From Rhizobium rhizogenes (GTDB taxonomy: Bacteria > Pseudomonadota > Alphaproteobacteria > Rhizobiales > Rhizobiaceae), in the NCBI RefSeq assembly GCF_002005205.3, contig NZ_CP019702.2, positions 1,045,501 through 1,109,500 on the forward strand: DNA of 64,000 bases, written 5' to 3'. Shown here piece by piece: positions 56,126 to 64,000 of this stretch. Numbering within the stretch: the first letter of the stretch is position 1; each line of letters starts with the position of its first letter. The position numbers were made by a program, and so were the translations under genes. The notes below the pieces were generated by a model that was given only the letters and a program-made list of their open reading frames with translations, was not told where the DNA came from and made no database searches.

Positions 56126-56139
56126 AAGAGGAGATTGTT

Positions 56140-56826
56140 ATGCCCCGTACCCTGTCAGCGATAACCGCCACCGTCCTCGGTCTCATTGCCGGTAGCGCCG
56201 CCACCTCCCTGGCGGATACGAAGAAAGGAAATGCCATGACCGTCGCAAGTCCCGTAATCGAATCTGCCGATGCCATCGTCGCCAAGATCATACCAGCCGG
56301 TTACGCTGAAATCGCACAACGACGCGTGACGGTAGACGGCGAAGGCGCGCAGCTTGTCCGCTACGAAAGGGCTGACCGCCGTAACGCCGACCTTGGAGGC
56401 GAGCACTTCAGCGTCGTCGTTGCAGACGATGGCCGCCTGAAAGGCTTCACCCGCATGGACCTTAATCTGGTCGGTGGCCGCTTGCCGTCACGGGAAGACA
56501 CCCAGAAGATCGCCATGGATTTCCTGCGATCCTCCGCGCCGGACCTCCTGCCGGGAATGAAAATCAGCTGGATCGAACCGCATGACGAACCACTACGCGC
56601 CACGCGTAACGGGCGCACCGAGAACCTCACTCTCACCGGTATGAAAGTGAAGATGCGCAACAGTGTCGATGGCCGCTGGATGTGGGTGATCGTCGGAGCC
56701 GACCGCAAAGTCATGGTGTTCGAGCGCGATATTGTCTGGGTGACATTTCCGGGCCACCGCAAGACCGAAAAATGGCTGCATGATTCCTGGTTGGCTGAAC
56801 AGGGACACAAGGTTCGTCCTTCCTGA
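56140..56826 (+). CDS. Exported protein with PepSY/YcdB-like domain
   Basis: 228 aa from the ATG at 56140 (AGAGGAG upstream; the frame opens at 56038 inside the MFS gene). Signal peptide ending near AATSLADT. The body has YcdB/PepSY-like phrases: FSVVVADDGRLKGFTRMD, LPSREDTQKIAMDFLRS and a final WMWVIVGADRKVMVFERDI strand. Such domains often inhibit proteases or sense periplasmic conditions. It is 14 bases after the MFS gene and probably co-transcribed. Function unknown. Confidence 0.75.
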   Translation: MPRTLSAITATVLGLIAGSAATSLADTKKGNAMTVASPVIESADAIVAKIIPAGYAEIAQRRVTVDGEGAQLVRYERADRRNADLGGEHFSVVVADDGRLKGFTRMDLNLVGGRLPSREDTQKIAMDFLRSSAPDLLPGMKISWIEPHDEPLRATRNGRTENLTLTGMKVKMRNSVDGRWMWVIVGADRKVMVFERDIVWVTFPGHRKTEKWLHDSWLAEQGHKVRPS

Positions 56827-56853
56827 AAGATACAGAAGAAAGGAATACTGGAG

Positions 56854-57200
56854 ATGGGTGCAATCGTTGTTGTAGGTGCCGCCCGAACGCCGGTAGGAGC
56901 GTTCAACGGGGCCTTTGCGAGCGTTGCTGCGCATGAATTGGGTGCTGTGGCTATCCGAGAAGCCTTGGCTCGAGCGCATGTCGAAGGCGCGGAGGTGGAC
57001 GAAGTGATCCTTGGCCAGATCCTTACAGCCGGACAGGGGCAAAACCCGGCGCGTCAAGCCTCGATGGCCGCGGGTTGCCCGGCTGAGACCACAGCCTGGG
57101 GACTCAACCAGCTATGCGGCTCAGGCCTTCGTGCCATCGCGCTTGGCCTGCAACAGATCAGGAATGGTGATCCCGGATCGTGGTGGCGGGTGGACAGGAA
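56854..57200 (+). pseudogene. Acetyl-CoA acetyltransferase (thiolase), 5' fragment with frameshift
   Basis: The first ~106 residues are a clear thiolase N-terminus: VVGAARTPVGAFNGAF, the nucleophile in LNQLCGSGLRA, and GQGQNPARQ. After GAT at 57169-57171 one base is missing; restoring it continues the family sequence (ARIVVAGGQE) to about 57200, where homology ends. The remaining ~280 residues of a thiolase, with the second Cys and the active His, are absent. The fragment cannot make a functional enzyme. What follows is AT-rich and unrelated, so this looks like a recombination breakpoint. Confidence 0.85.
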
Positions 57201-57301
57201 GGGACCGCGCCAAGTTCGTTGGTGAAACAAATAAATTTGGTCAGTGGAATGCCAAATATTTATCAAAAACAATCATGTATAAGAGATTAAAGAGGTATCT
57301 T

Positions 57302-57412
57302 ATGCGTGATTTTATCACCGAAGACGCCATCTTTAAGTACCTCACAGAACAAATAGATGATTTGATACCCTTGGTAAGTTTTGCCCACCAAGCGAGCGGG
57401 TTGCCTTTTTGA
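57302..57412 (+). CDS. Possible 36-aa AT-rich ORF
   Basis: ATG with AGAGG 6 bases upstream, translating to a 36-residue acidic peptide (RDFITEDAIFKYLTEQIDDL in its centre). The coding style is unlike the neighbours (AT-rich), suggesting foreign origin; the same frame is open for about 35 codons upstream without a start. Could be the remnant of a transferred gene. Confidence 0.25.
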   Translation: MRDFITEDAIFKYLTEQIDDLIPLVSFAHQASGLPF

Positions 57413-58103
57413 AATAGCTTTTGGAAATGGTTCATGCGGCAGTAAAACAAATCTGCGCCGTCAATCCAAAGCTGAAACCGACGCTTGCCAATTCAAGAAT
57501 GAAGATACTGTCCGGATATCCCGGTTTCGCCGGATCGGCTTTCCAGTTCGGTGCTATGAACTGCTGCAATGCAATGCGCCCCTTGCGCCTGCTTTACCGC
57601 ACTGAAACTGCTTGGCAATATTGGTGTTGTCGACAGCGGCGGGGTTGTGCAGTAGTTCACCTTCAGACGTGCCGGTGTTGTCCCCAGACATAAAGCGACA
57701 AGGCCGTAAACGACGAGCGGTAGCGCACTTTCAATACCACGGGCCAATCGGCCCGGGCTGTAACGAAAATATCGTGACATGTGCCGCCCTCACACAACAA
57801 GCAGAAAGGCTGCAGGTAGTGTGTAGGTCTCGTCCGCGCCTTCCACCGAAATCTGCAAGGTCCGGGAACCCGAATGGGTAAGTGCCGGCACAACCATGTC
57901 GAAATGGACGGCTGTGCAGTTGCTCGGATAGCTGGTGCCGGGAACGGCATAAGTCACCTTATTGAGGTGACGGTGGCCTTGAACGCTGTGTCAACGGCCG
58001 TTCCCACGGCATTAAGAACGCAAACTGTCACAGTTTGATTGGACAATACGCCTGTCGTGGTCACCAGTTGACATTTTTGATCATCCAGATCAAGCAGACC
58101 ATG

Positions 58104-58130
58104 CGGACGGCAAGCGTTGATGACCGTCCG
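58104..58130 (-). terminator. Hairpin downstream of aas
   Basis: CGGACGG and CCGTCCG form a 7-bp stem with a 13-base loop, 14 bases beyond the aas stop on the minus strand. No T-run; candidate transcript end. Confidence 0.35.
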
Positions 58131-58143
58131 TATGGATTGAGAC

Positions 58144-61100
58144 TCAGGCCGCGTCCAAGGACAGCTGTGAAGACAGTGCGATCTTCTTGGCGGCAACGAA
58201 ATCCACCTTGCCGGAACCCAGGACCGGCACGACGCCGACATTGACCTCGGCGGGCACCATCATATCCATCGCACCCTTGGCCTTGGCAAAGATTGCGAAG
58301 TCGGTGCGCGTGGCATTGGGTGCGTCGGTCAACAGGATCAGACGCTCGCCTTTCTTGGCGTCCGGCACGGCAGAGACAACCGAAAGGCTGCCCGGCCAAA
58401 GCTGGCCCGCCAGGGCTTCCACTGCCGCGAGCGAAACCATTTCGCCGCCGATCTTGGCAAAGCGCTTGGCGCGCCCGCGAATGGTGACGAAACCATCCTC
58501 GTCGATAGTGACGATATCACCCGTGTCGTGCCAACCCTCTTCCAGCGGCTCGATCACGCCGGGATTTTCGGCCCTGAGATAGCCAGCCATCACATTGGGA
58601 CCGCGAATGAACAGGCGGCCGCCTTGATCGATACCGGGAACCGGTTCGAGCTTCCATTCCATACCCGGCATGATCTTGCCGACAGTACCGGAGCGATTGA
58701 ACATGGGCGTGTTCAGCGAGATCACCGGCGCGGTTTCGGTGACGCCGTAACCTTCCAGAATGCGCAGGCCGAACTTTTCCATATAGCTTTCGCGGGTCGA
58801 CGGCTTGACCGGTTCAGCACCCGAAAAGATGTAGCGGATCGAGCGGAAATCATAGGGATGCGCCGTGCGGGCATACCCGTTCAAAAACGTGTCGGTGCCG
58901 AAGATGATGGTGGCATTAGACGTGTAGATCAACTCCGGCACGATACGGTAATGCAGCGGCGACGGGTAAAAATAGACCGGCACGCCAGCGACCAGCGGCA
59001 GAACGGTGCCGGCGGTCAGCCCGAAGGAGTGGAACACCGGCAGGATATTGAAAACCTTGTCACCGGAATGGAAGTCGATGCGCGATGCCGCCTGCGCGGT
59101 ATTCGACAGGATGTTGCGGTGGGTCAGCACAACCCCCTTCGGCGCGCCTTCCGAACCGGAGGTGAAGAGGATGACCGCGGTGTCATCCGCCTTCTGTTTC
59201 ACCAAGGGCCTGTAGCGGTGCAACAGCCCCTTCAATTTTTCGAAGAGCGTAACCGTCTGACGCAGATCGTCCAGCCAGACGAAAGTCACGTCCTTTTCGA
59301 GCTCGGCAATGATCGGTGCAAGCTTACCCTGTGTCACGAAGGCGCGCGAGCACAGGACATGCTTGATCTCAGCCGCCTTGCAGGCCGACACGATGTTGGC
59401 GGCACCGGCGGTGAAATTGAGCATAGCCGGAACCTTGCCCGCGGACATGACGCCGAGCAGGGTGGCGGCAGTGCCGTTGGCATTTGGCAGCATCACGCCA
59501 AGCGTCTTTTCATTCGGGAACATCACCTTGAACCTGGCGCCCAGAACGGCGGCGCCGGTGAGCAGCTTGCCATAGGACAAGGAGCCGCCGATCGGGTCTT
59601 CCACCGCGAGCTTGCTGCCGCCCCTATCCCGTGCCGTCTCGATGATACGTTCCAGCACGGTAAGATCGGTATTGGTGGTCCTGAACATAAGCGACGACAT
59701 GATCCTGTAGAGCGCCGCACCGGCCGCCACGCGCCGCTTGCGGCCCTTGAGATCGGCAGGAACTTCGAGCCGCACCGGTTCAAGGATCGTCACCTTGACC
59801 TTGGGGAACAGGCGCAGACGCACCTGCCCGGCGAAAAGTCGGGAGAAATAGCTCTTTTCCAGACCATCGATACGGACGGGCACGATCATTGAGCCGGTCT
59901 TGTCGGCCACCATGGCGGCACCGTCATAGACCTTCATAAGCGTGCCGGTGACCGTCAGGCGACCTTCCGGGAAAATACCGATCGCATTGCCGTCCTGAGC
60001 CACCTTTATAAGCGAGCGGGTCGCCATCGGCTTGGTCGGATCGAGCGGCAGGAATTTGCACATTTTCAGGAACGGGCGCACCCACCACGCCTGGGCGATC
60101 TTGTAATCGACGGCAAAGACAGGCTCCTCGTCGGTGATGGCGAGCGCCAACGCGCCGTCGAGAAAACTGACATGGTTGAGCGCGATGATCGGAGCACGGC
60201 CGGCCTTGCGGATGTTTTCCAGACCCTCGACTTCCAGCCGCATGAAGGCGCGGAAGAGGATCGAGATGAAATCGCGGAAAGCATTGGTCGGCAGCGTCTT
60301 CAGCATCAGCCAGGCAACGCCGATATTGATAACGGACAGGCCGAGTATGATCAGCGGAACCGACATGCCGACGGCCTGCAGGACAGCGACGAGCGCCAGA
60401 CCGACGGTGATGAACAGGGCCGACAGGACATTGGCGCCGCCGATGACGCGGGCACGGCGTTTTTCATCCGCCCAGGTCTGCATGGCCGCAAAGGTCGGCA
60501 CGGCGAGAAAAGCGCCGCCGATCGCCATGCCTGCGAGATCGATTGCCACGCGAATGGTTTTCGGTCCGGCGAAGAAGGCGGAAATCGTCTCCGCATGCGA
60601 AGTGGACTTCAGGCCCCAGAGATTCCAGGCGAGATCCATACCGAACAGCGCGACGATGGCAAGGCCCACGGGTGCCGGCAACAGAACGACGCGACCGGCC
60701 GACATCCAACCGGCAATGGCGGAACCGACAGCAATCGAGACCGCGAAGATTCCCAGATAGGCCGGCACGACCAGTTCGGAGCCGCCGAGGATTTCACTGA
60801 CCATGATGGGCAACATCGACATGATGAAAGCGCCGACGAACCAGAACCAGCAATTCATCAGGGCGGAGCGCCACACACGGGTGTCCTCGCGCAGTTCCCT
60901 TACCAGTGTCATGCTGGACCGCAGCACGTTTGTGTCGATCACCAGAGAAGGTTCCTTTGCACCGATGCGCGGGATCATGCGGGCCGACCCCCAGCAGAGA
61001 ACCGACAGAACCATCATCATCGGCCCGAATATCCAGATGGTGTCGCCTTTGGAAAAGGCGAGTGCGGCCACGATCGTGCCGGTCAGGATGGCGATGAAAG

Positions 61101-61539
61101 TGCCGCCTTCGATCCAGGCATTTGCCTTGGGCAGTTCCCGGGTTTCGAGAAGGTCCGGCAGGATGCCGTATTTGATCGGTCCGAACAGCGCAGAGATGAC
61201 GCCGAAACCGAACAGGGCGACCATCAGCACGAAGATGGATGAAAAAGCGATGCCGACAACGGAGATAGCGGCAATGCCAATCTCGGCAAATTTCAGCCGC
61301 TCGGCCATCTGCGCCTTGTCGTGCTTGTCGGCAAGTTCGCCGCCAAGGGCGGACAAAAGCAGGAAGGGAGCGATGAAGATGCCGCCTGCAAGCGTCACCA
61401 GCGCTGCGCCTTCGGCGGCCATTGTCGCCAGAATGAGGAAGACAAGTGTCTGTTTGAGGAAGTTGTCGTTGAAGGCGGACAGGAATTGCGTCCAGAATAG
61501 CGGCGCGAATTTCCTCGTTTTCATTAGACTATCGTGCAT
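58144..61539 (-). CDS. aas: Acyl-ACP synthetase/acyltransferase fused to lysophospholipid flippase (LplT-PlsC-Aas)
   Basis: 1131 aa, three parts. Residues 1-420 are an MFS-type LplT domain (FNDNFLKQTLVFL). Residues 430-610 are a PlsC acyltransferase with His456-Asp461 (NHVSFLD) and FPEGRLT (523-529). The rest is an adenylate-forming ligase with TSGSEGAPKG (793-802), GYGVTETAP and the TGD hinge. In E. coli LplT and Aas are separate proteins that flip and re-acylate lysophosphatidylethanolamine; here they are one chain. Inner membrane. Last gene of an operon with a YiaA-like and a PspA-like gene. AAAGGAAAG precedes the ATG. Confidence 0.95.
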   Translation of the reverse strand: MHDSLMKTRKFAPLFWTQFLSAFNDNFLKQTLVFLILATMAAEGAALVTLAGGIFIAPFLLLSALGGELADKHDKAQMAERLKFAEIGIAAISVVGIAFSSIFVLMVALFGFGVISALFGPIKYGILPDLLETRELPKANAWIEGGTFIAILTGTIVAALAFSKGDTIWIFGPMMMVLSVLCWGSARMIPRIGAKEPSLVIDTNVLRSSMTLVRELREDTRVWRSALMNCWFWFVGAFIMSMLPIMVSEILGGSELVVPAYLGIFAVSIAVGSAIAGWMSAGRVVLLPAPVGLAIVALFGMDLAWNLWGLKSTSHAETISAFFAGPKTIRVAIDLAGMAIGGAFLAVPTFAAMQTWADEKRRARVIGGANVLSALFITVGLALVAVLQAVGMSVPLIILGLSVINIGVAWLMLKTLPTNAFRDFISILFRAFMRLEVEGLENIRKAGRAPIIALNHVSFLDGALALAITDEEPVFAVDYKIAQAWWVRPFLKMCKFLPLDPTKPMATRSLIKVAQDGNAIGIFPEGRLTVTGTLMKVYDGAAMVADKTGSMIVPVRIDGLEKSYFSRLFAGQVRLRLFPKVKVTILEPVRLEVPADLKGRKRRVAAGAALYRIMSSLMFRTTNTDLTVLERIIETARDRGGSKLAVEDPIGGSLSYGKLLTGAAVLGARFKVMFPNEKTLGVMLPNANGTAATLLGVMSAGKVPAMLNFTAGAANIVSACKAAEIKHVLCSRAFVTQGKLAPIIAELEKDVTFVWLDDLRQTVTLFEKLKGLLHRYRPLVKQKADDTAVILFTSGSEGAPKGVVLTHRNILSNTAQAASRIDFHSGDKVFNILPVFHSFGLTAGTVLPLVAGVPVYFYPSPLHYRIVPELIYTSNATIIFGTDTFLNGYARTAHPYDFRSIRYIFSGAEPVKPSTRESYMEKFGLRILEGYGVTETAPVISLNTPMFNRSGTVGKIMPGMEWKLEPVPGIDQGGRLFIRGPNVMAGYLRAENPGVIEPLEEGWHDTGDIVTIDEDGFVTIRGRAKRFAKIGGEMVSLAAVEALAGQLWPGSLSVVSAVPDAKKGERLILLTDAPNATRTDFAIFAKAKGAMDMMVPAEVNVGVVPVLGSGKVDFVAAKKIALSSQLSLDAA

Positions 61540-61632
61540 GACGCTTTCCTTTGTCGATCGCGACTGTCATGCCACGGAGTTGTTATGTAATAGTTACAGA
61601 TCAAAACAACTCCGCAGCATCGTTAAATATTG

Positions 61633-61914
61633 CTAACTATCGCTGTCGCGATTGAACTTAACGAGCAACTTTTCGGTCTTGGCGTCCTCGATCTTCCGGA
61701 TCAGCTTTTCCGATTCCGAATTGTCACGCAAAGTCTTGGTAATATTCACCGTGGTCTGTACCAGCATGAGTATGCCCATGGCGAGATAGCCCTTGCCCCA
61801 CAGGTCGAGCGGCATCATCCAGAGGCCGAGCGCCAGCATGAAGGCGGCGGCGCCAAAGGAGATGTAGGAGAAGCTGACCCAGCTGGCGGAGTGTTTCTGA
61901 AAACTGTCGTTCAT
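61633..61914 (-). CDS. YiaA/YiaB-family two-helix membrane protein
   Basis: 93 aa with two hydrophobic helices (VSFSYISFGAAAFMLALGLW and LAMGILMLVQTTVNITKTL) connected by MPLDLWGKGY, the YiaAB two-helix pattern, and a charged C-terminal tail. AAGGATC precedes the ATG. It lies between the PspA-like gene and aas, all in one direction. Function of the family is unknown; co-operon with envelope genes suggests a membrane role. Confidence 0.82.
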   Translation of the reverse strand: MNDSFQKHSASWVSFSYISFGAAAFMLALGLWMMPLDLWGKGYLAMGILMLVQTTVNITKTLRDNSESEKLIRKIEDAKTEKLLVKFNRDSDS

Positions 61915-61950
61915 AATATTGATCCTTAATAAGATTTAGAAAAATGGTGT

Positions 61951-62637
61951 TCAGACGGTGGCGTCAAGACGGGTACGGAGACGTGCCAGCACGTCATCCG
62001 CAGAAGAGCGAAGCGGCGCGCCGCATCCGGCCTCCGCCAGACGTTCGATCAATCCGGCGGTGCGGGACGGACCCTCCATCTGCTTGAGAACGGCGGACAC
62101 CGTGTCGGTCTGCTTCTGGCGGTCGCGCAGACGTTCGAGTGTGCGTTCGGCATCATCCAGCGTCGCAAGGCCGACGCCGGAGGCAGCATGGTCGACCTTC
62201 TGGGCGGCATCGGTGGCGCGGGCCAGGCGCTCGCCACGCTGCAGATCCTTCAATCGGCCTTCCGCCAGACGAACGGTCGCCTTGAGCTTGGTAATGGCGC
62301 CAGAAAACTGTGCCAGAGCCTGCTCCGATGCGGTGCGTTCCGCCTCAAGGAAGGCGATCGCATCCGCGGCATCCAGCGCCAGGCCGTCATTTCCCTTCAA
62401 CAATGCGGCCAGGGTGCGTTCTTCCAGATCCGAGATCCGCGACAGGATCAGCGCATGCTGGCTACGTTCCTTCTCGTTCTGGGCAATCGCGACGGCCAGC
62501 GCGTGCTGGGCCGATTGAATGGATTGGGCTGCCTCTCTGATTTGCTGGGCCAGCAGAGGAATGGCATGCCGATCCGTCGCTGCCTGTTCCGCGGCATGAG
62601 CCTTGCCGCGTAGAAGTGTTGCAATAAGGTTGAACAT
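61951..62637 (-). CDS. PspA/IM30-like coiled-coil protein
   Basis: 228 aa from the ATG at 62637 (CGGAGATG upstream). Almost entirely helical and rich in Ala, Glu, Arg and Gln, with long coiled-coil stretches and the IM30-like opening FNLIATLLRGKAHAAEQA. Proteins of this family polymerise on damaged inner membranes. It is the first gene of the operon with YiaA-like and aas, and its promoter region has three palindromes shared with the divergent TetR gene. Confidence 0.8.
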   Translation of the reverse strand: MFNLIATLLRGKAHAAEQAATDRHAIPLLAQQIREAAQSIQSAQHALAVAIAQNEKERSQHALILSRISDLEERTLAALLKGNDGLALDAADAIAFLEAERTASEQALAQFSGAITKLKATVRLAEGRLKDLQRGERLARATDAAQKVDHAASGVGLATLDDAERTLERLRDRQKQTDTVSAVLKQMEGPSRTAGLIERLAEAGCGAPLRSSADDVLARLRTRLDATV

Positions 62638-62654
62638 CAAACATCTCCGGTTTA

Positions 62655-62730
62655 TGAACACTGTTCACGAACAGAGATGTGCCACGAAAATGAACGTTGT
62701 TCAATAATTATTTTGAACGACGTTCAAAAT
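62655..62730. promoter_or_regulatory. Three palindromes between the PspA-like and TetR genes
   Basis: (1) TGAACACTGTTCA at 62655-62667, perfect. (2) TGAACGTTGTTCA at 62691-62703, one mismatch. (3) A perfect 10-1-10 repeat at 62710-62730 with half-site ATTTTGAACG. All share GAAC...GTTC, and their centres are 36 and 23 bases apart. They fill the divergent promoter region, as expected for a TetR repressor controlling itself and the operon opposite. Confidence 0.8.
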
Positions 62731-62749
62731 TCTGGAAAGGATGGTTAAT

Positions 62750-63358
62750 ATGGGTCGCCGGGAAGAAAAACGGGAATATCTGAAGGCGAGACTGCTTGAA
62801 TCGGCACGGGATCGTATTGCGCGCGACGGGCTTGGCAATCTGCGCGCCCGGGACGTGACGCAGGATGCCGGCTGCGCGCTTGGCGGCCTTTATAGCGCAT
62901 ATGCGGATCTTAATGACCTGGTCATTCATGTGAACTCGATGACGCTGAAGGCTCTTGAGCAATCGCTGGCACTGGCCGAGGTTAAGGACAGGTCGCCGGC
63001 GGACCGCCTGCGCAATCTGGCGCAGGGCTATCTTAAATTCGCGCTTGCCAACCGCAACCTGTGGAAAGCTTTGTTCGACCACTATCTACCGGAAGGTACC
63101 CCTTCTCCCCAATGGCATCTCGACGAACACCTCTTTCTGTTGAGTATCATTGCAGAGCCTCTGCAAGAGTTACAGCCGGAGATGAGCGCGGAAGACAGAG
63201 CAGTGCGTGCTCGCACCCTGTTTGGAGCGGTCCACGGTATTATCAGCATCACGCTGGAAGCACGCTTCGTTGGCCTGCCACCGGAACGGCTGGAACGTGA
63301 ACTCGATGAGTTCATTATCATGATTGCCGCTGGTGCAGCGTCCCAGCGCGAGACCTGA
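62750..63358 (+). CDS. TetR-family transcriptional regulator
   Basis: About 202 aa from the ATG at 62750 (AAGG 9 bases upstream; ATG at 62741 is the alternative). N-terminal TetR HTH (LLESARDRIARDGLGNLRA, TQDAGCALGGLYSAYADLND) and an all-helical ligand domain. The DNA-recognition region has GALYxxF-type spacing (GGLYSAY). Divergent from the PspA-like/YiaA-like/aas operon with three palindromes between. Ligand probably a fatty or membrane-derived compound; inference from the target genes. Confidence 0.9.
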   Translation: MGRREEKREYLKARLLESARDRIARDGLGNLRARDVTQDAGCALGGLYSAYADLNDLVIHVNSMTLKALEQSLALAEVKDRSPADRLRNLAQGYLKFALANRNLWKALFDHYLPEGTPSPQWHLDEHLFLLSIIAEPLQELQPEMSAEDRAVRARTLFGAVHGIISITLEARFVGLPPERLERELDEFIIMIAAGAASQRET

Positions 63359-64000
63359 AAAATTACAGGTCAATCCAGATTGATGCCATCGATGCCTGAT
63401 GGCGTTGCGTTCTCTCCTGCGGTTTAAAACCCTGAATAGTTCTTTATGGCCTGCACATAAACTGCAAACGCCATAGGCATTCTGCCCGTTTGACAAAGCA
63501 CCTTATCCCGGACCCCTTCACCTTCCCGAACTGCCCTGCCGTCTTCTCACAGAGAGCTGGTGGATCAATGAAGATTTCACGCTGACAAGCGAACCCTGCC
63601 CGCAGTCACTTCCCGTGGCGGCCCACATATCTCCGGTTCCAGTAAAGCGAGTTTCAAAGGTGCAATTAACAAACGCTGAAAACATCACCTCACACCCCTC
63701 GCTGCTCTTCACGATATGCTCGATCAAATCGAGTTTCAGCGTGTCGCCCTGGCAAGGGAGGCTTTGGGTCATTGAAATCCCGTTCGTCGCCGGCGATGGC
63801 ATTGAGGAGATATCGGACCGGGGGAGTCATTCGCGCTGTAACCGACCAGAACCAGATGAAAGATTCGTGCCGCGTCATAAAGGAAAGACGTAATCTGGTG
63901 CCGCCGTAGGTAGAAATCCCCGAAGTCCTGGTCCGTTAGTATGAGTGCTGAGCCTTTCTCGCTCTTCCATCGAAGTTTTCCGTGGATATGCAGGACCCCA
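63359..64000. other. Window end: no confident gene
   Basis: 642 bases to the right edge. Overlapping short frames occur on both strands; the best is a minus-strand frame at 63518-63772, listed separately. A small hairpin (GCCATC/GATGGC, 63385-63403) follows the TetR gene and might terminate it. Nothing else is recognisable. Confidence 0.45.
63518..63772 (-). CDS. Possible small Cys-containing protein
   Basis: From the ATG at 63772 the frame gives 84 residues with four Cys (LPCQGD, EGCEVM, NCTFET, SDCGQG) and a beta-rich look, but no signal peptide and no good ribosome site. An overlapping frame (63690-63878) is equally open. Weakly supported. Confidence 0.22.
   Translation of the reverse strand: MTQSLPCQGDTLKLDLIEHIVKSSEGCEVMFSAFVNCTFETRFTGTGDMWAATGSDCGQGSLVSVKSSLIHQLSVRRRQGSSGR

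Larger units (their letters stand above)
57201..58143. other. Gene-poor scar: AT-rich patch and degenerate minus-strand frames
   Basis: 57201-57420 is markedly AT-rich compared with everything around it, and includes a 36-codon ORF at 57302-57412 with AGAGG upstream. From 58100 down to 57490 the minus strand has broken frames: one ending at 57954 (TVTVCVLNAVGTAVD) continues in another frame to 57795 (VTYAVPGTSYPSNC ...), then a third frame starts at 57780 with a hydrophobic N-terminus. They look like decayed genes of unknown family. Confidence 0.5.

Overview
The window looks like an accessory, catabolism-rich part of a Rhizobiaceae genome (Agrobacterium/Rhizobium type). The GC content is high, ABC and TRAP uptake systems are packed in long co-directional operons, and GntR, LysR and Lrp regulators sit next to what they probably control. 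I see no rRNA, tRNA, CRISPR array, insertion sequence or replication gene. All assignments come from reading the sequence and remembered family features; no database search was run.

Layout. (1) 1-3141: 3' end of an archaic chaperone-usher (Csu-like) fimbrial operon, with a truncated usher and a two-domain spore-coat-U tip adhesin. (2) 3142-4459: a small membrane ORF and an exported protein of unknown function. (3) 4520-19002: a sugar-acid (hexonate) catabolic island with a TRAP transporter, two enolase-superfamily dehydratases (one a clear D-galactonate dehydratase), two short-chain dehydrogenases, an L-idonate-5-dehydrogenase-like Zn enzyme, two GntR regulators and a sugar-type ABC transporter. 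(4) 19277-33157: a quaternary-amine or hydroxyproline-betaine type island. It has a LysR regulator divergent from a Rieske oxygenase/reductase pair, then a long minus-strand run of gntR, DHDPS-like lyase, aldehyde dehydrogenase, FAD amine oxidase, OpuAC-type binding protein, ATPase, two permeases, an atypical proline-racemase-family protein and a GlxA/AraC regulator. (5) 33742-43246: another minus-strand operon with FAD monooxygenase, DsbA/GST-kappa-like protein, M19 dipeptidase, PotDABC-type ABC transporter, carboxylesterase and LysR. (6) 43626-49677: sulfur acquisition, with a DszA/NtaA-type flavin monooxygenase, SsuA-C-B transporter, PLP gamma-lyase and a divergent Lrp regulator. (7) 49819-56826: small stress and defence genes (HxlR, quinone oxidoreductase, two GNATs, an esterase, MerR with an MFS pump, an exported protein). 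(8) 56854-58143: a truncated, frameshifted thiolase and a gene-poor scar. (9) 58144-63358: a membrane-lipid module (Aas acyltransferase fusion, YiaA-like protein, PspA-like coiled coil) divergent from a TetR regulator with three operator-like palindromes.

How the parts fit. The islands repeat one logic: a binding-protein-dependent importer, oxidative enzymes that dismantle the substrate, and a divergent or leading regulator with a visible palindrome in its promoter. The features I would look at first are the proline-racemase-family protein lacking its second catalytic cysteine inside the betaine-type island, the FAD-monooxygenase/dipeptidase/ABC block facing a flavin-monooxygenase/Ssu/gamma-lyase block, the TetR-controlled PspA/Aas module, and the perfect palindromes at 9799, 33139, 49191 and 62710.
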